Of a DNA stretch of 64,000 bases, positions 23,213 to 31,024 are shown piece by piece. Each line of letters starts with the position of its first letter. The first letter of the stretch is position 1. Below the pieces are notes generated by a model that ran no database searches, was not told the DNA's origin, and saw only the letters and a list, made by a program, of their open reading frames with translations. The stretch comes from a virus. The position numbers and the translations under genes are program-made. The DNA is taken from positions 1-64,000 of IMG/VR virus record IMGVR_UViG_3300022885_000003; one strand, given 5' to 3'.

Positions 23213-23883
23213 GATATCAAGAATTATATGATTGGGAACAGTTATCGGCGTCTAATTTCGTTATGCCAAAAATGTCTGGATCTTATATCGACAAAGCATC
23301 ATGTGGGAGGGGGACATACCATATATATGTGGATATTAATATACCCCAAAAATATTATTGGGCTATAGATCCCAATACCAATATACCTATATGCTTTATT
23401 GGTTTATTACAATTTGGTAAATATTATATGATAAAGAATGCATTTTCTAGTATTCAAGGAAAAGGTCTAGCTACATCTTTGATTGACTATGTTATTGATG
23501 CAGAAAACACAATGTTTTTCTCTGATACACAAATGAGTTTAGCTGGAGAAGCGTTAACACGAAAGTTGGAACAGCGTTCATTAACTAGAATAGTAAACCT
23601 GAATACTCTGGAAATATTTGATAAAACTGATGTTAATCAAAAACAATCTAACGATGGTGAAATGGTTACGCATCCAAAAAACGATACGCGCACGACACCG
23701 CAAGACTTTGGTAATATTCAACATAATGAACAACGTTGGGTATTTGTATTTGAAAATATAATAACAGAAACTAAAAAATATTCAAGCAACCAACCCAAAT
23801 TATTAAAATTTGACGTTCCTGAAAAAGGATATTCTAAAGATAGTTTATTGATACCACTTGTTAGATATACAGAGGGCCCATAA
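23209..23883 (+). CDS. GNAT-like protein with variant head-targeting peptide
   Basis: 224 residues starting MRYQELYDWEQLS. The peptide is degenerate: L-Y-D stands where L-x-E is expected, so processing is less certain here. The middle (about 60-125) looks like a GNAT core: ICFIGLLQFGKYYMIKNAFS, IQGKGLATSLIDYVID (acetyl-CoA loop variant Q-G-K-G-L-A) and LAGEALTRKLEQRS. The C-terminal 80 residues are unrecognised. It begins on an ATGA and ends on a TAATG overlap. Confidence 0.5.
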   Translation: MRYQELYDWEQLSASNFVMPKMSGSYIDKASCGRGTYHIYVDINIPQKYYWAIDPNTNIPICFIGLLQFGKYYMIKNAFSSIQGKGLATSLIDYVIDAENTMFFSDTQMSLAGEALTRKLEQRSLTRIVNLNTLEIFDKTDVNQKQSNDGEMVTHPKNDTRTTPQDFGNIQHNEQRWVFVFENIITETKKYSSNQPKLLKFDVPEKGYSKDSLLIPLVRYTEGP

Positions 23884-24500
23884 TGAGATACGAAGAATTA
23901 ACTGAAGGTAAAAATACTCCTTGCATTGTTGTTGATGTGCAACCAGAGTATACTGGATTAAATGACGGTAACGAACTTCCGTGGATCGACGAGATGATGG
24001 CGTTTCTTAATAAACAAACAGGCCCCATATTAATGTTTGTTAATGCTGAAGACCAAATGATGTCAGGTGATACTATTGACGATGTTAACGTATACTGGGA
24101 AGATTCCGGATTTGATCCTAGCAATTGGGATAGAGTCCAAGTTGTCGATAAGGGATATGGTTATTTTAGAGCATGGATGGATTCAGGTGTTCCTGAATCG
24201 GGTATCATTAAAACAATACGAGCAATGTATCAACAGAAAATTACAGACTCTAGAGAATTATTTAATGGGGAAGATGACGAAAACTATATTGAAAACATGA
24301 ACCAATTATTAGGGAATGATGATTGGGTTTCATTATATGATGATGGATTAAGTGTTGAATGGACATCAGTTGGACAATTAAAACGATTCTCTGGTGCTTA
24401 TATTATGGGTGGTGGTAGAGATGAATGCCTTCGAGAAGTTGAGTTATTGATGAATGCATTTAACATTAAATACAAACGTATAGAGGACTTTGTTTACTAA
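23883..24500 (+). CDS. Isochorismatase-like protein with head-targeting peptide
   Basis: 205 residues starting MRYEELTEGKNT (cut expected after L-T-E). The N-terminal strand CIVVDVQPEYTG (about 13-24) looks like the isochorismatase/nicotinamidase opening with its catalytic Asp, and a late GGRDECLREVELLMNAF (about 180-196) has a Cys at a helix start as in that family. The cis-peptide region and the catalytic Lys are not obvious. If real, it would hydrolyse a small amide or vinyl ether such as nicotinamide, which is a by-product of ADP-ribosylation. This is tentative. Confidence 0.4.
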   Translation: MRYEELTEGKNTPCIVVDVQPEYTGLNDGNELPWIDEMMAFLNKQTGPILMFVNAEDQMMSGDTIDDVNVYWEDSGFDPSNWDRVQVVDKGYGYFRAWMDSGVPESGIIKTIRAMYQQKITDSRELFNGEDDENYIENMNQLLGNDDWVSLYDDGLSVEWTSVGQLKRFSGAYIMGGGRDECLREVELLMNAFNIKYKRIEDFVY

Positions 24501-24868
24501 TGAGAGCAATAGAGTTATATGAAAATAATATAGATATCGATTATTATATGGAGGAAGGATGTGGTATCTGGGCGGTAGCTCATGCTTTAAAAAACAATGG
24601 AAAGGTTTTAACTCTATACAACCCCGAAGGAGAAGCCTGGGATAATCAAACACATGAAATTACGCATGTGGTATCAATTGTTGATGGTAAAGCACATGAT
24701 GTCCTGGGAAGTTATAATCATATATCGGAAATTGATAAAAGATTCGGTAACTTGCAAATGGGAGATTCTTATAAACCCAAAGAATTTTTAAAGAAATTTA
24801 TGGGCGATAGTGATGACAAACCATTATATGGTGATATGAATGATGTTAAAGAAGTAATAGGTGTATAA
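24500..24868 (+). CDS. Cysteine-hydrolase-like protein with head-targeting peptide
   Basis: 122 residues starting MRAIELYENNID (L-Y-E). A helix begins with Cys21 in EEGCGIWAVAHALK, and a later pair of strands holds His56 (EITHVVSIV) and His66-Asp67 (GKAHDVLGSY). A Cys at a helix N-terminus followed by a His strand and an acidic residue is the papain-like arrangement used by proteases, deamidases and transglutaminases. The protein is very small for such a fold. Its DNA around 24872 is followed by a broken gene. Confidence 0.45.
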   Translation: MRAIELYENNIDIDYYMEEGCGIWAVAHALKNNGKVLTLYNPEGEAWDNQTHEITHVVSIVDGKAHDVLGSYNHISEIDKRFGNLQMGDSYKPKEFLKKFMGDSDDKPLYGDMNDVKEVIGV

Positions 24869-24871
24869 AAA

Positions 24872-25423
24872 ATGAGATACGAAGAATTAACTGAAAGCCG
24901 ATAGAAAACAGTTTACCACGGTGATAATTTTGGTACTACTTCATTGGAGCCTTCGTTAATGAATAACGGAAATAACCAAGAAGGTATAGGAATTTATTTT
25001 ACTGACAAATTAGAAACAACAGATACTTATGGTTTAAATGTAATTTCAGCTATAATAAATCAAGATAGATTTCTTAATAGCCGAGATACAGTAGATATAA
25101 TTGGAGTTCAACAAATAACCAAATTATTAAAAGCATTATGGCCATCTGATGAAGAAGCAATGTTTTATTGGATATCTGATTATATACCGTTGTCTGTACC
25201 AGAAGAAGTTGAAGAACATCATTTAGAAGAATTCGCTGGAAAGGTAGGATCTAGCGAAATTAGAAATTTTCAAATCGAATTAGCAAGTAATTTTGGTGTA
25301 GAAAATATGGTTAAAGCATGGAATGATATCTTAAATATTGATGGTACTTATTATCCATACATAGAAGGTGAAATATGGTACGCAATTATAAACCCCGAAA
25401 TTCAAGTAACGGTGATAAAATGA
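24872..25423 (+). pseudogene. ADP-ribosyltransferase-like gene with amber stop right after the targeting peptide
   Basis: The ATG at 24872 gives MRYEELTESR, then TAG at 24902-24904, and the same frame continues as KTVYHGDNFGTTSLEPSLMN to a stop at 25423. The first 24 bases are identical to those of the gene at 23883. The YHGD strand, the GIGIYFTDKLETTDTYG motif and the final IINPEIQVTVIK strand are intact, as in the PARP-like ART group. Either the gene has just been lost, or TAG is read through at low level, or an internal start (ATG 24944) gives a form without the leader. TAG is a true stop elsewhere (pyrE, the gene ending 21758). Confidence 0.7.
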
Positions 25424-25815
25424 GAGCAATAGAATTAACAGAAAATAAATTTTATCATGGAACATCGTCTTGTCTCTTAGAAACTATTAAAGAGGATGGG
25501 TTTTCTTCTCCATCATATTTTGTTAAGGATTTTGATGTAGCGTCTGAGTATGCAGCAATGGGTGGAGAATGGGATTTGCAGGATCGAGAAGAAAAATATG
25601 AAGAAAAATATGGCACCCCACCTAGAGAAATATTTGATGTTTGGGAAATGTATGAGAAATTGTATCCCGTTGGATGCTATCCCATCGTAATTGAAGTTCT
25701 AATACCAAATAATGTAATGCAATTTGCTGATGCTGGTGGCCATGGTTCAGAAGCAATATCATTAAATAATTGCAGTGGTGTTAAAATAAATTCAATACAT
25801 AAGGTTAAATGGTGA
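25420..25815 (+). CDS. Compact ADP-ribosyltransferase-like effector with head-targeting peptide
   Basis: 131 residues from ATG 25420 (MRAIELTENKFYHGTS; cut expected after L-T-E). The ART strand FYHGTSSCLLETIKEDGFSS follows the leader at once. SYFVKDFDVASEYAAMGGEW is the second motif, close to the SLALDPYTAFGYAAMGG of the gene at 30433, and the last strand is CSGVKINSIHKVKW. One of the smallest such domains here. ATGA overlap with the broken gene before it. Confidence 0.6.
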   Translation: MRAIELTENKFYHGTSSCLLETIKEDGFSSPSYFVKDFDVASEYAAMGGEWDLQDREEKYEEKYGTPPREIFDVWEMYEKLYPVGCYPIVIEVLIPNNVMQFADAGGHGSEAISLNNCSGVKINSIHKVKW

Positions 25816-25821
25816 TTCAAA

Positions 25822-26478
25822 ATGAGAGCAATAGATTTATATGAAAACAATCACAAGGAAGAAATAGTCAGGGCATGGAGTCTCATACAACGAGACTGTC
25901 AACCTTTCCTTCTGGAATCTAATAATAAACCATTATATCGTGGCATAAATGATCTAAATACGGTTGAGTCTAGAGTTTCTTTTACCAAACTAACTGTTCA
26001 TCAAGAACGTATACCACGAGACACTAATCCATTTGAACATGAATATGTTATTAAAGCTATGAAAGATGCTGGGTTTAATGCACATCGCGGCAATTCAATA
26101 TTTTGTCAAGCTAGTACAGTTGGACTATATGACTATGGTGAAGTTTATGTCATATTTCCAATTGGTGATTTTAATGTTACATGGTCTAATGTGATAGTAG
26201 ACTGGACCGAAGATGGAAATATATACTAATTTGTTACGAATCACAAAGAGCATCCTGGATTTGTGTCAAAAGAATCCATCGTTGATATGCCAGGATTTAC
26301 AAGATGGATCGATGCAAATTACATTGATGGTCATTTGGCGGAAGCAATAGAAGCCAAACATTACGAGATAATGATCAATTGTAAGGAATATTATGCAGTT
26401 CTATATAAATCTCATAATAGCCAACAAATGTGGGATTATCAAGATATGAAGGAGGTGGTCAATCATGAGAGCAATTGA
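25822..26478 (+). pseudogene. ADP-ribosyltransferase-like gene with in-frame ochre stop
   Basis: The ATG at 25822 gives MRAIDLYENNHKEE. The frame reads well to TAA 26227-26229 and continues in the same frame to 26478. The intact relative at 29763 aligns across the stop: WSLIQRDCQPFLL with WKLIQRDCQPYLS, GNSIFCQAST with GNSIFCRTTH, and after the stop YEIMINCKEYYAVLY with SEIMINCKEYYAVLF. The stop therefore removes the Glu strand EIMINC. No frameshift is needed, so a single substitution explains it. The last bases of this frame encode NHESN and are the start of the next gene. Confidence 0.75.
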
Positions 26479-27241
26479 ACTATACGAATACCATGAAACT
26501 TCACCTGTAATTATTTCGCCCGATATAATTAAGAAAATCAAATCCGAGTGTTCAATTGCTTTATCCAAGGATCCAATATATCGAGGGTTAAATCAGTCAA
26601 ACGATATATTATATGGAAATCCAATAAAACCGAGATCGTCTGCAAACACATATAACTATTACACAACGATATTAGATGAGTTACCATCGTGGCAAAAATT
26701 CCCAAAGAGATCATTGTCATGGATTTGCTCTACTTCAGAAAATACAGCATCGGGATATGGGACCGTCTATCGTGTTTTACCGGTCAATAACCCTTTGATA
26801 TCTATTGCATCAAGTGATGATTTATGGTTTTCTTTCTCTGAGGGATTACATCGAACCCTGTCTGATATTCATGTGTATGACCTATTCGATTTTAGTAGAT
26901 TATTACATGATATATTCGCAATTGGTAGACGTAACGGTGTTTCAGTTAATGTTAAATCTTTAGGTGATATGAATAATACCATTGAACTGATTATCAAGCA
27001 GAATGAAATCGAATCAATTACCCGTTATGAGAGATATCAAGAGTTTTTCACTTATGTACAAAAAGCCGGTAGCTTCATAAACTTAGTAAGCACACTTTTC
27101 GACCCAAAAATTAACCATATAGAGTTGGTCGACTTGAATAAATTTATCGCTGCACCATCTCGAGAGGTATGGTTTACTGGTCCAGCATATTTCATTCAAA
27201 ATACCCATTGGGGGAAGATGTTTAAGAATAAATATCAGTAA
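26465..27241 (+). CDS. ADP-ribosyltransferase-like effector with head-targeting peptide
   Basis: 258 residues starting MRAIELYEYHETSPV (L-Y-E), with the strong site AAGGAGGTGG upstream. Motifs: DPIYRGLNQSN (R), RSLSWICSTSENTASGYGTV (S-T-S, about 83-102) and REVWFTGPAYFI near the end (Glu strand). A helical insertion of about 90 residues lies between the second and third motif. The next gene is a close paralogue. The start overlaps the preceding frame by 14 nt. Confidence 0.68.
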   Translation: MRAIELYEYHETSPVIISPDIIKKIKSECSIALSKDPIYRGLNQSNDILYGNPIKPRSSANTYNYYTTILDELPSWQKFPKRSLSWICSTSENTASGYGTVYRVLPVNNPLISIASSDDLWFSFSEGLHRTLSDIHVYDLFDFSRLLHDIFAIGRRNGVSVNVKSLGDMNNTIELIIKQNEIESITRYERYQEFFTYVQKAGSFINLVSTLFDPKINHIELVDLNKFIAAPSREVWFTGPAYFIQNTHWGKMFKNKYQ

Positions 27242-27255
27242 TATTGGAGTTTAAA

Positions 27256-28023
27256 ATGCGCGCCATCGAATTATATGAATATCATGAAACAAAAGAAGTT
27301 ACGCCTTCTCCTGAAATTATTCAGAAAATTAAGAAAGATTGCGCATTTGCATTGAAAGGCAGTAGACCAATATATCGTGGTATGGAAACACACTTAGATT
27401 TTATGTATAGTAATACACCAGAAATTCCCAGAGAGTCTGCTAATACACATAACTATTATACTATACTTATGGATGAATTACCAAGCTGGTCATCATTTCC
27501 AAAACGTTCTCTATCATGGATTTGCTCAACTAGTCGATTTACGGCTTCTGATTATGGTAATCTTTTCCGAGTATTACCTGTCGGAAATCCTGATATTGTT
27601 ATTGCAGATAAAGAAGATTTATGGTTTAGTTTTATTAAAGGGTTATCGTTAATAAGCGTAGAACTCGAAGATATGGACGAGTTCAATCAAACTATTTCGA
27701 TAATTATCAATAAAACCGATAATCAACCCCCAAAGACATTAAAGTCTCTTGCTTCGATAATTGATCAAGCTGCTCATAATCAACAAAATGGTTCAAAAAT
27801 CGTCGATGAATGGAGTAGCGCGGAAGTAGCCGCGCACGAATTACTCAATGAAGTTAATCAAAAGGGTGGGTTTGTTTCACTTATGAACAATGTATTAGAT
27901 CCAGAACTAAATGATTTCTATATTACCAAATTAAATAATCTTTATGATAAAACTAGTGAAGTATGGTTCAGTGGTCCGGCTTATTTCTTATCACTTGATA
28001 TTTGGAATAATTATTTTGAATAA
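27256..28023 (+). CDS. ADP-ribosyltransferase-like effector, paralogue of preceding
   Basis: 255 residues from ATG 27256 (MRAIELYEYHETKEV), with TTGGAG 7 nt upstream. It aligns end to end with the preceding protein: RPIYRGMETHLD, KRSLSWICSTSRFTASDYG and SEVWFSGPAYFL. The two share the leader plus the next five residues (YEYHET), which points to duplication of the whole gene. The insertion between motifs two and three has diverged. It ends just before a late-type box. Confidence 0.68.
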   Translation: MRAIELYEYHETKEVTPSPEIIQKIKKDCAFALKGSRPIYRGMETHLDFMYSNTPEIPRESANTHNYYTILMDELPSWSSFPKRSLSWICSTSRFTASDYGNLFRVLPVGNPDIVIADKEDLWFSFIKGLSLISVELEDMDEFNQTISIIINKTDNQPPKTLKSLASIIDQAAHNQQNGSKIVDEWSSAEVAAHELLNEVNQKGGFVSLMNNVLDPELNDFYITKLNNLYDKTSEVWFSGPAYFLSLDIWNNYFE

Positions 28024-28041
28024 CTTCATTAATTATAATGT

Positions 28042-28049
28042 AATAAATA
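28042..28049 (+). promoter_or_regulatory. Late-type box AATAAATA
   Basis: AATAAATA 8 bp before ATG 28058, followed by GTATTACT. Too close to the ATG for a normal leader, unless it serves the genes from 28458 on. Confidence 0.3.
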
Positions 28050-28057
28050 GTATTACT

Positions 28058-28471
28058 ATGAAACTAGATGATATTGATAAAGATAAAATTATAAAATTTC
28101 CTGGGAGAACATCCAGGGACGTAAAGGAAGAACGCGCAAAATTTAATTTAATCATTAAGGAATTGGTCACATTACAACTTGAAAAGGAAAAGCAACCTGA
28201 ACGTTCACAAGCGATAATACGTGGACTCAAGACGGAATACTCAGGATTAATGGCTCGGTTTGTTTCACAAATGTTATATCTCTTGGAAATAAAAGGTGAT
28301 GAAGAACAGTTCCTAGATATGGTTATGAGTGCTAAATGGGACGATATACGTAAAGAGTTTTTAGAACATAAAATTGATATATTTAAGAAGATATATGGAA
28401 TTCTTCGTAACCATACAACTGCAAGAGCAGCGGAATTAGGGATAAGGATTGTAAGAAATGAGAGCATATGA
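28058..28471 (+). CDS. Helical protein without targeting peptide
   Basis: 137 residues from ATG 28058 (MKLDDIDKDKIIKF). This is the only gene in the block whose N-terminus does not follow the M-R-x-x-E-L-x-E pattern. The protein is helical and highly charged (KFNLIIKELVTLQLEKEK, then KIDIFKKIYGILRNHTT). I do not recognise it. Its last codons are the reading of the next gene's leader in another frame (RNESI). It might be a chaperone or regulator for neighbours, or an unrelated insertion. Confidence 0.55.
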   Translation: MKLDDIDKDKIIKFPGRTSRDVKEERAKFNLIIKELVTLQLEKEKQPERSQAIIRGLKTEYSGLMARFVSQMLYLLEIKGDEEQFLDMVMSAKWDDIRKEFLEHKIDIFKKIYGILRNHTTARAAELGIRIVRNESI

Positions 28472-29168
28472 ATTATTTGAAAAGGTTGTACAAACAGATC
28501 GATATAATTATCGTGGTTATAAAATTGTTTTCCAATTGGAGCCTGATTCCCAAGGAAAATATATTGGTCAGATTTTCGGAGACAATGCCCCAAAAGAGCA
28601 ATTTGAAAATACAGACTTAGAAGATCTTAAACGGGATATGGAAAATACTGTTAATCAATTAGAAGTTGATGCCAAAAGAAACATGTTAGTTCGTCGAGAT
28701 GTAGTAGATTCAAATGCCATACGACGGGTTGCATTAAATTATAATACACAATTTACAAGACAAATACTCGATAATGAAATACCAACAGCAACTAGATTAA
28801 TGTTTGTAAATGGTCAAGCATACTTAGATGTGATGACAAGAGAAGCGTTTGAAGTGTTTGGTGAAGAACTCAAATCAGTTGGATTTACTAAAATTTCCGA
28901 TCGGCAATGGTCAAAGAGTGAAGGTGCCACAAAAATATTCGGGGTTTCTAATGTTAATCCAAAGTTAATAGATCAAATGAATTTAGAATTCCACGGCGTT
29001 TATGAATTAAAAGTAGGACAATCACCTGATCCCGAAATGTTTACACGTTATGAATTGGATCAATTGGGTTACAGTGATAAGGATATGTCATATCCGGTTC
29101 CTGCCGTAACAATTGCATTCTGGTACAAAGACGGAAAGTATTCAGAGGAATCAAATGCGAGCAATTGA
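28458..29168 (+). CDS. Unknown effector with head-targeting peptide
   Basis: 236 residues starting MRAYELFEKVVQTDRYNY (L-F-E). The first domain (about 12-60) has GYKIVFQLEPDSQGKYIGQI, a strand pair often seen in small beta-rich domains. The middle is helical (RDVVDSNAIRRVALNYN), and the end holds AVTIAFWYKDGK. No ART motif is visible, so this is a different activity behind the same leader. Fourteen-nt overlaps on both sides. Confidence 0.55.
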   Translation: MRAYELFEKVVQTDRYNYRGYKIVFQLEPDSQGKYIGQIFGDNAPKEQFENTDLEDLKRDMENTVNQLEVDAKRNMLVRRDVVDSNAIRRVALNYNTQFTRQILDNEIPTATRLMFVNGQAYLDVMTREAFEVFGEELKSVGFTKISDRQWSKSEGATKIFGVSNVNPKLIDQMNLEFHGVYELKVGQSPDPEMFTRYELDQLGYSDKDMSYPVPAVTIAFWYKDGKYSEESNASN

Positions 29169-29766
29169 ATTATATGAAACTCGACTCGAAATAGGATTTG
29201 AGCTACTACAGAAATTCAAAAGCATGGATGAGATTGGTGAGTTCGCTGGAAAAATTCAAGAAGATTGTTCCGATTTTCTATCCATACGAGGAACCGGCTG
29301 GCTTTATCGAGCAACCGACGATATCGGTAATCAAATTGGAATTGCATCACCTACTCCGGATCGCCCACCTCTTCATACTCCAAGAGAGGAGCATAATAAT
29401 GCGGTTCATTGGATGAAAAAGAATGGGGCTATTGCAAGGCGAGATAATTCTTTTTTCTGCTATAATAATCCATATGACACTGAAAATTTCGACCATGTAT
29501 ATGGCAATCGAATCTATTCAGTTGTGCCTATAAATGGATTTCATTATACTTGGTTTGATGGGGTTAATGATTTTACAATGCAGGGTCCCAAGGCAGGAAG
29601 ATACGATACTATGGATGAATTCGCAAAAGATCACCCAATACATGTCGATGAGGGATTGTCTCATGCGTTGAGTAATCCTGATAATTCTCCCGAAATTTTA
29701 ATACAAGGTCGTTGTTATTTTATACAAGAAAGCATTTTTGAAGATATGTTTAAGGATAAATTATGA
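29155..29766 (+). CDS. ADP-ribosyltransferase-like effector with head-targeting peptide
   Basis: 203 residues from ATG 29155 (MRAIELYETRLEIG). Motifs: CSDFLSIRGTGWLYRATDDI (R, here L-Y-R-A instead of Y-R-G), ARRDNSFFCYNNPYDTENFD (S position), PINGFHYTWFDGVNDF and SPEILIQGRCYFI (Glu strand). It is closest to the group at 18905-21758 by the GFHYTW motif. Starts inside the previous frame by 14 nt and ends on ATGA. Confidence 0.62.
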   Translation: MRAIELYETRLEIGFELLQKFKSMDEIGEFAGKIQEDCSDFLSIRGTGWLYRATDDIGNQIGIASPTPDRPPLHTPREEHNNAVHWMKKNGAIARRDNSFFCYNNPYDTENFDHVYGNRIYSVVPINGFHYTWFDGVNDFTMQGPKAGRYDTMDEFAKDHPIHVDEGLSHALSNPDNSPEILIQGRCYFIQESIFEDMFKDKL

Positions 29767-30446
29767 GAGCAATTGAATTATTTGAATCAGACGATATATC
29801 AATGAAAGAAGCTTGGAAGTTAATTCAACGCGATTGCCAACCATATCTCAGTCTTAAAGCCGATGATTTATATTTGTATCGAGGTATCGCGGAAATACAA
29901 TTTAATCCAAGAACATCTTTTCGTAAACTTCCAGTTAGACAAGATCGCCGACCCCTTGATTCAAACATAGATGACCATAATATTACTAATGCGGCAATGC
30001 AGGCGGCTGGATTTAAAGCATATAGAGGAAATTCGATTTTTTGCAGAACAACCCATGAAGGACTTGGTAACTATGGTTTACTTCATATGATTTTCCCAAT
30101 CGGAAACTTTAATATATCTTGGTCCCCTTCAGTTGGTGATTGGAACAACAATGGGCCAAATATTATCAATGATAATATTGAAGTCGATGAAGATACAACC
30201 ACAAACAAAAAAAACTCAATAACATTAAGTGATGGTGAAAAGGTAGTTTATGACAATTTAGTTGATTGGTTCGAAGATCATTATAAGGATAATGATTTAC
30301 AATACGCAATGGAAGACAGCCCCAATTCAGAAATCATGATTAATTGTAAAGAATACTATGCGGTTTTATTTGATAGTAGTAAATTGAAAAATAATATATG
30401 GGACTCATTTGAGTTAACGGAGATAATAGAACATGAAAGCAATTGA
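29763..30446 (+). CDS. ADP-ribosyltransferase-like effector with head-targeting peptide
   Basis: 227 residues starting MRAIELFESDDIS (L-F-E). Motifs: QRDCQPYLSL, LYLYRGIAEIQ (R), RGNSIFCRTTHEG (S), FPIGNFNISWSPS and SEIMINCKEYYAVLF (Glu strand). This is the intact counterpart of the broken gene at 25822. A 25-residue acidic and Asn-rich insertion (about 137-160) is found only here. The frame ends in EHESN, read from the leader of the next gene. Confidence 0.66.
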   Translation: MRAIELFESDDISMKEAWKLIQRDCQPYLSLKADDLYLYRGIAEIQFNPRTSFRKLPVRQDRRPLDSNIDDHNITNAAMQAAGFKAYRGNSIFCRTTHEGLGNYGLLHMIFPIGNFNISWSPSVGDWNNNGPNIINDNIEVDEDTTTNKKNSITLSDGEKVVYDNLVDWFEDHYKDNDLQYAMEDSPNSEIMINCKEYYAVLFDSSKLKNNIWDSFELTEIIEHESN

Positions 30447-30963
30447 ATTATTTGAAAATACCGAACTACAATGGAATAAGAATCCCCAGATTGGATGGTG
30501 GCTTGATAATGATCCGGTAACTTTTTATCACGGAACTCATATGCGCAATATTGAAGGTATTCTAAAGCATGGTATTTTTGCTCCTTCTGAAGGACCGACT
30601 GCTGGAAAGGTGAGCCTTGCCTTAGATCCCTATACCGCCTTTGGATACGCTGCAATGGGCGGAGATGGCGGCGAATCAAGTTTTCGTGGTGCAGGTCAGA
30701 AAGCTAAAACTACACCACCGAGTGATCGGGTTGTTTTTGTATTAGAAATCCCACAAAATTATTTCCTTCCGAGAATGGTTGATGCTCGAAGTTCTATGAC
30801 GGATCAAGCTGGAAAATTAGATGATCGAAGGGAATATGAAAATTTCAAACGGACAGCAATTGCACCAAATAATACAGATCATCTTTATTACGCATTAACC
30901 GAAATACGTTTACCAGAACATGTTCCTGCAGAGTTTATTAAAGGATATATGTTCAAGAAATAA
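30433..30963 (+). CDS. PARP/KptA-like ADP-ribosyltransferase effector with head-targeting peptide
   Basis: 176 residues starting MKAIELFENTELQ (L-F-E). The first strand-helix FYHGTHMRNIEGILKHGIFA (about 32-51) is a close match to the H-G-T opening of RNA 2'-phosphotransferase and PARP-like folds. VSLALDPYTAFGYAAMGGDG follows, with the Tyr in the middle position, and the last strand reads EIRLPEHVPAEFIKGYMF. It closes the effector chain and a new promoter follows. Confidence 0.66.
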   Translation: MKAIELFENTELQWNKNPQIGWWLDNDPVTFYHGTHMRNIEGILKHGIFAPSEGPTAGKVSLALDPYTAFGYAAMGGDGGESSFRGAGQKAKTTPPSDRVVFVLEIPQNYFLPRMVDARSSMTDQAGKLDDRREYENFKRTAIAPNNTDHLYYALTEIRLPEHVPAEFIKGYMFKK

Positions 30964-30967
30964 GTAT

Positions 30968-30996
30968 TGAATTGAGCAATTAACTAATGTTATATT
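30968..30996 (+). promoter_or_regulatory. Sigma70-like promoter
   Basis: TTGAAT, 17-bp spacer, TATATT, about 29 bp before the start at 31025, which has GGGAG ahead of it. It separates the effector chain from the small-gene region. Confidence 0.5.
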
Positions 30997-31024
30997 ATTA
31001 ACTTAAAAGATCAAGGGAGATAAT

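Noticed and set aside
24872-25423. Genome-wide reassignment of TAG as a sense codon
   Set aside because: pyrE (ending 16147) and the effector ending at 21758 stop at TAG at the expected length, so TAG is a real stop here.
28058-28471. Leader-bearing effector like its neighbours
   Set aside because: Its N-terminus MKLDDIDKDK does not fit M-(R/K)-x-x-E-(L/I)-x-E and no upstream start in frame gives the peptide.
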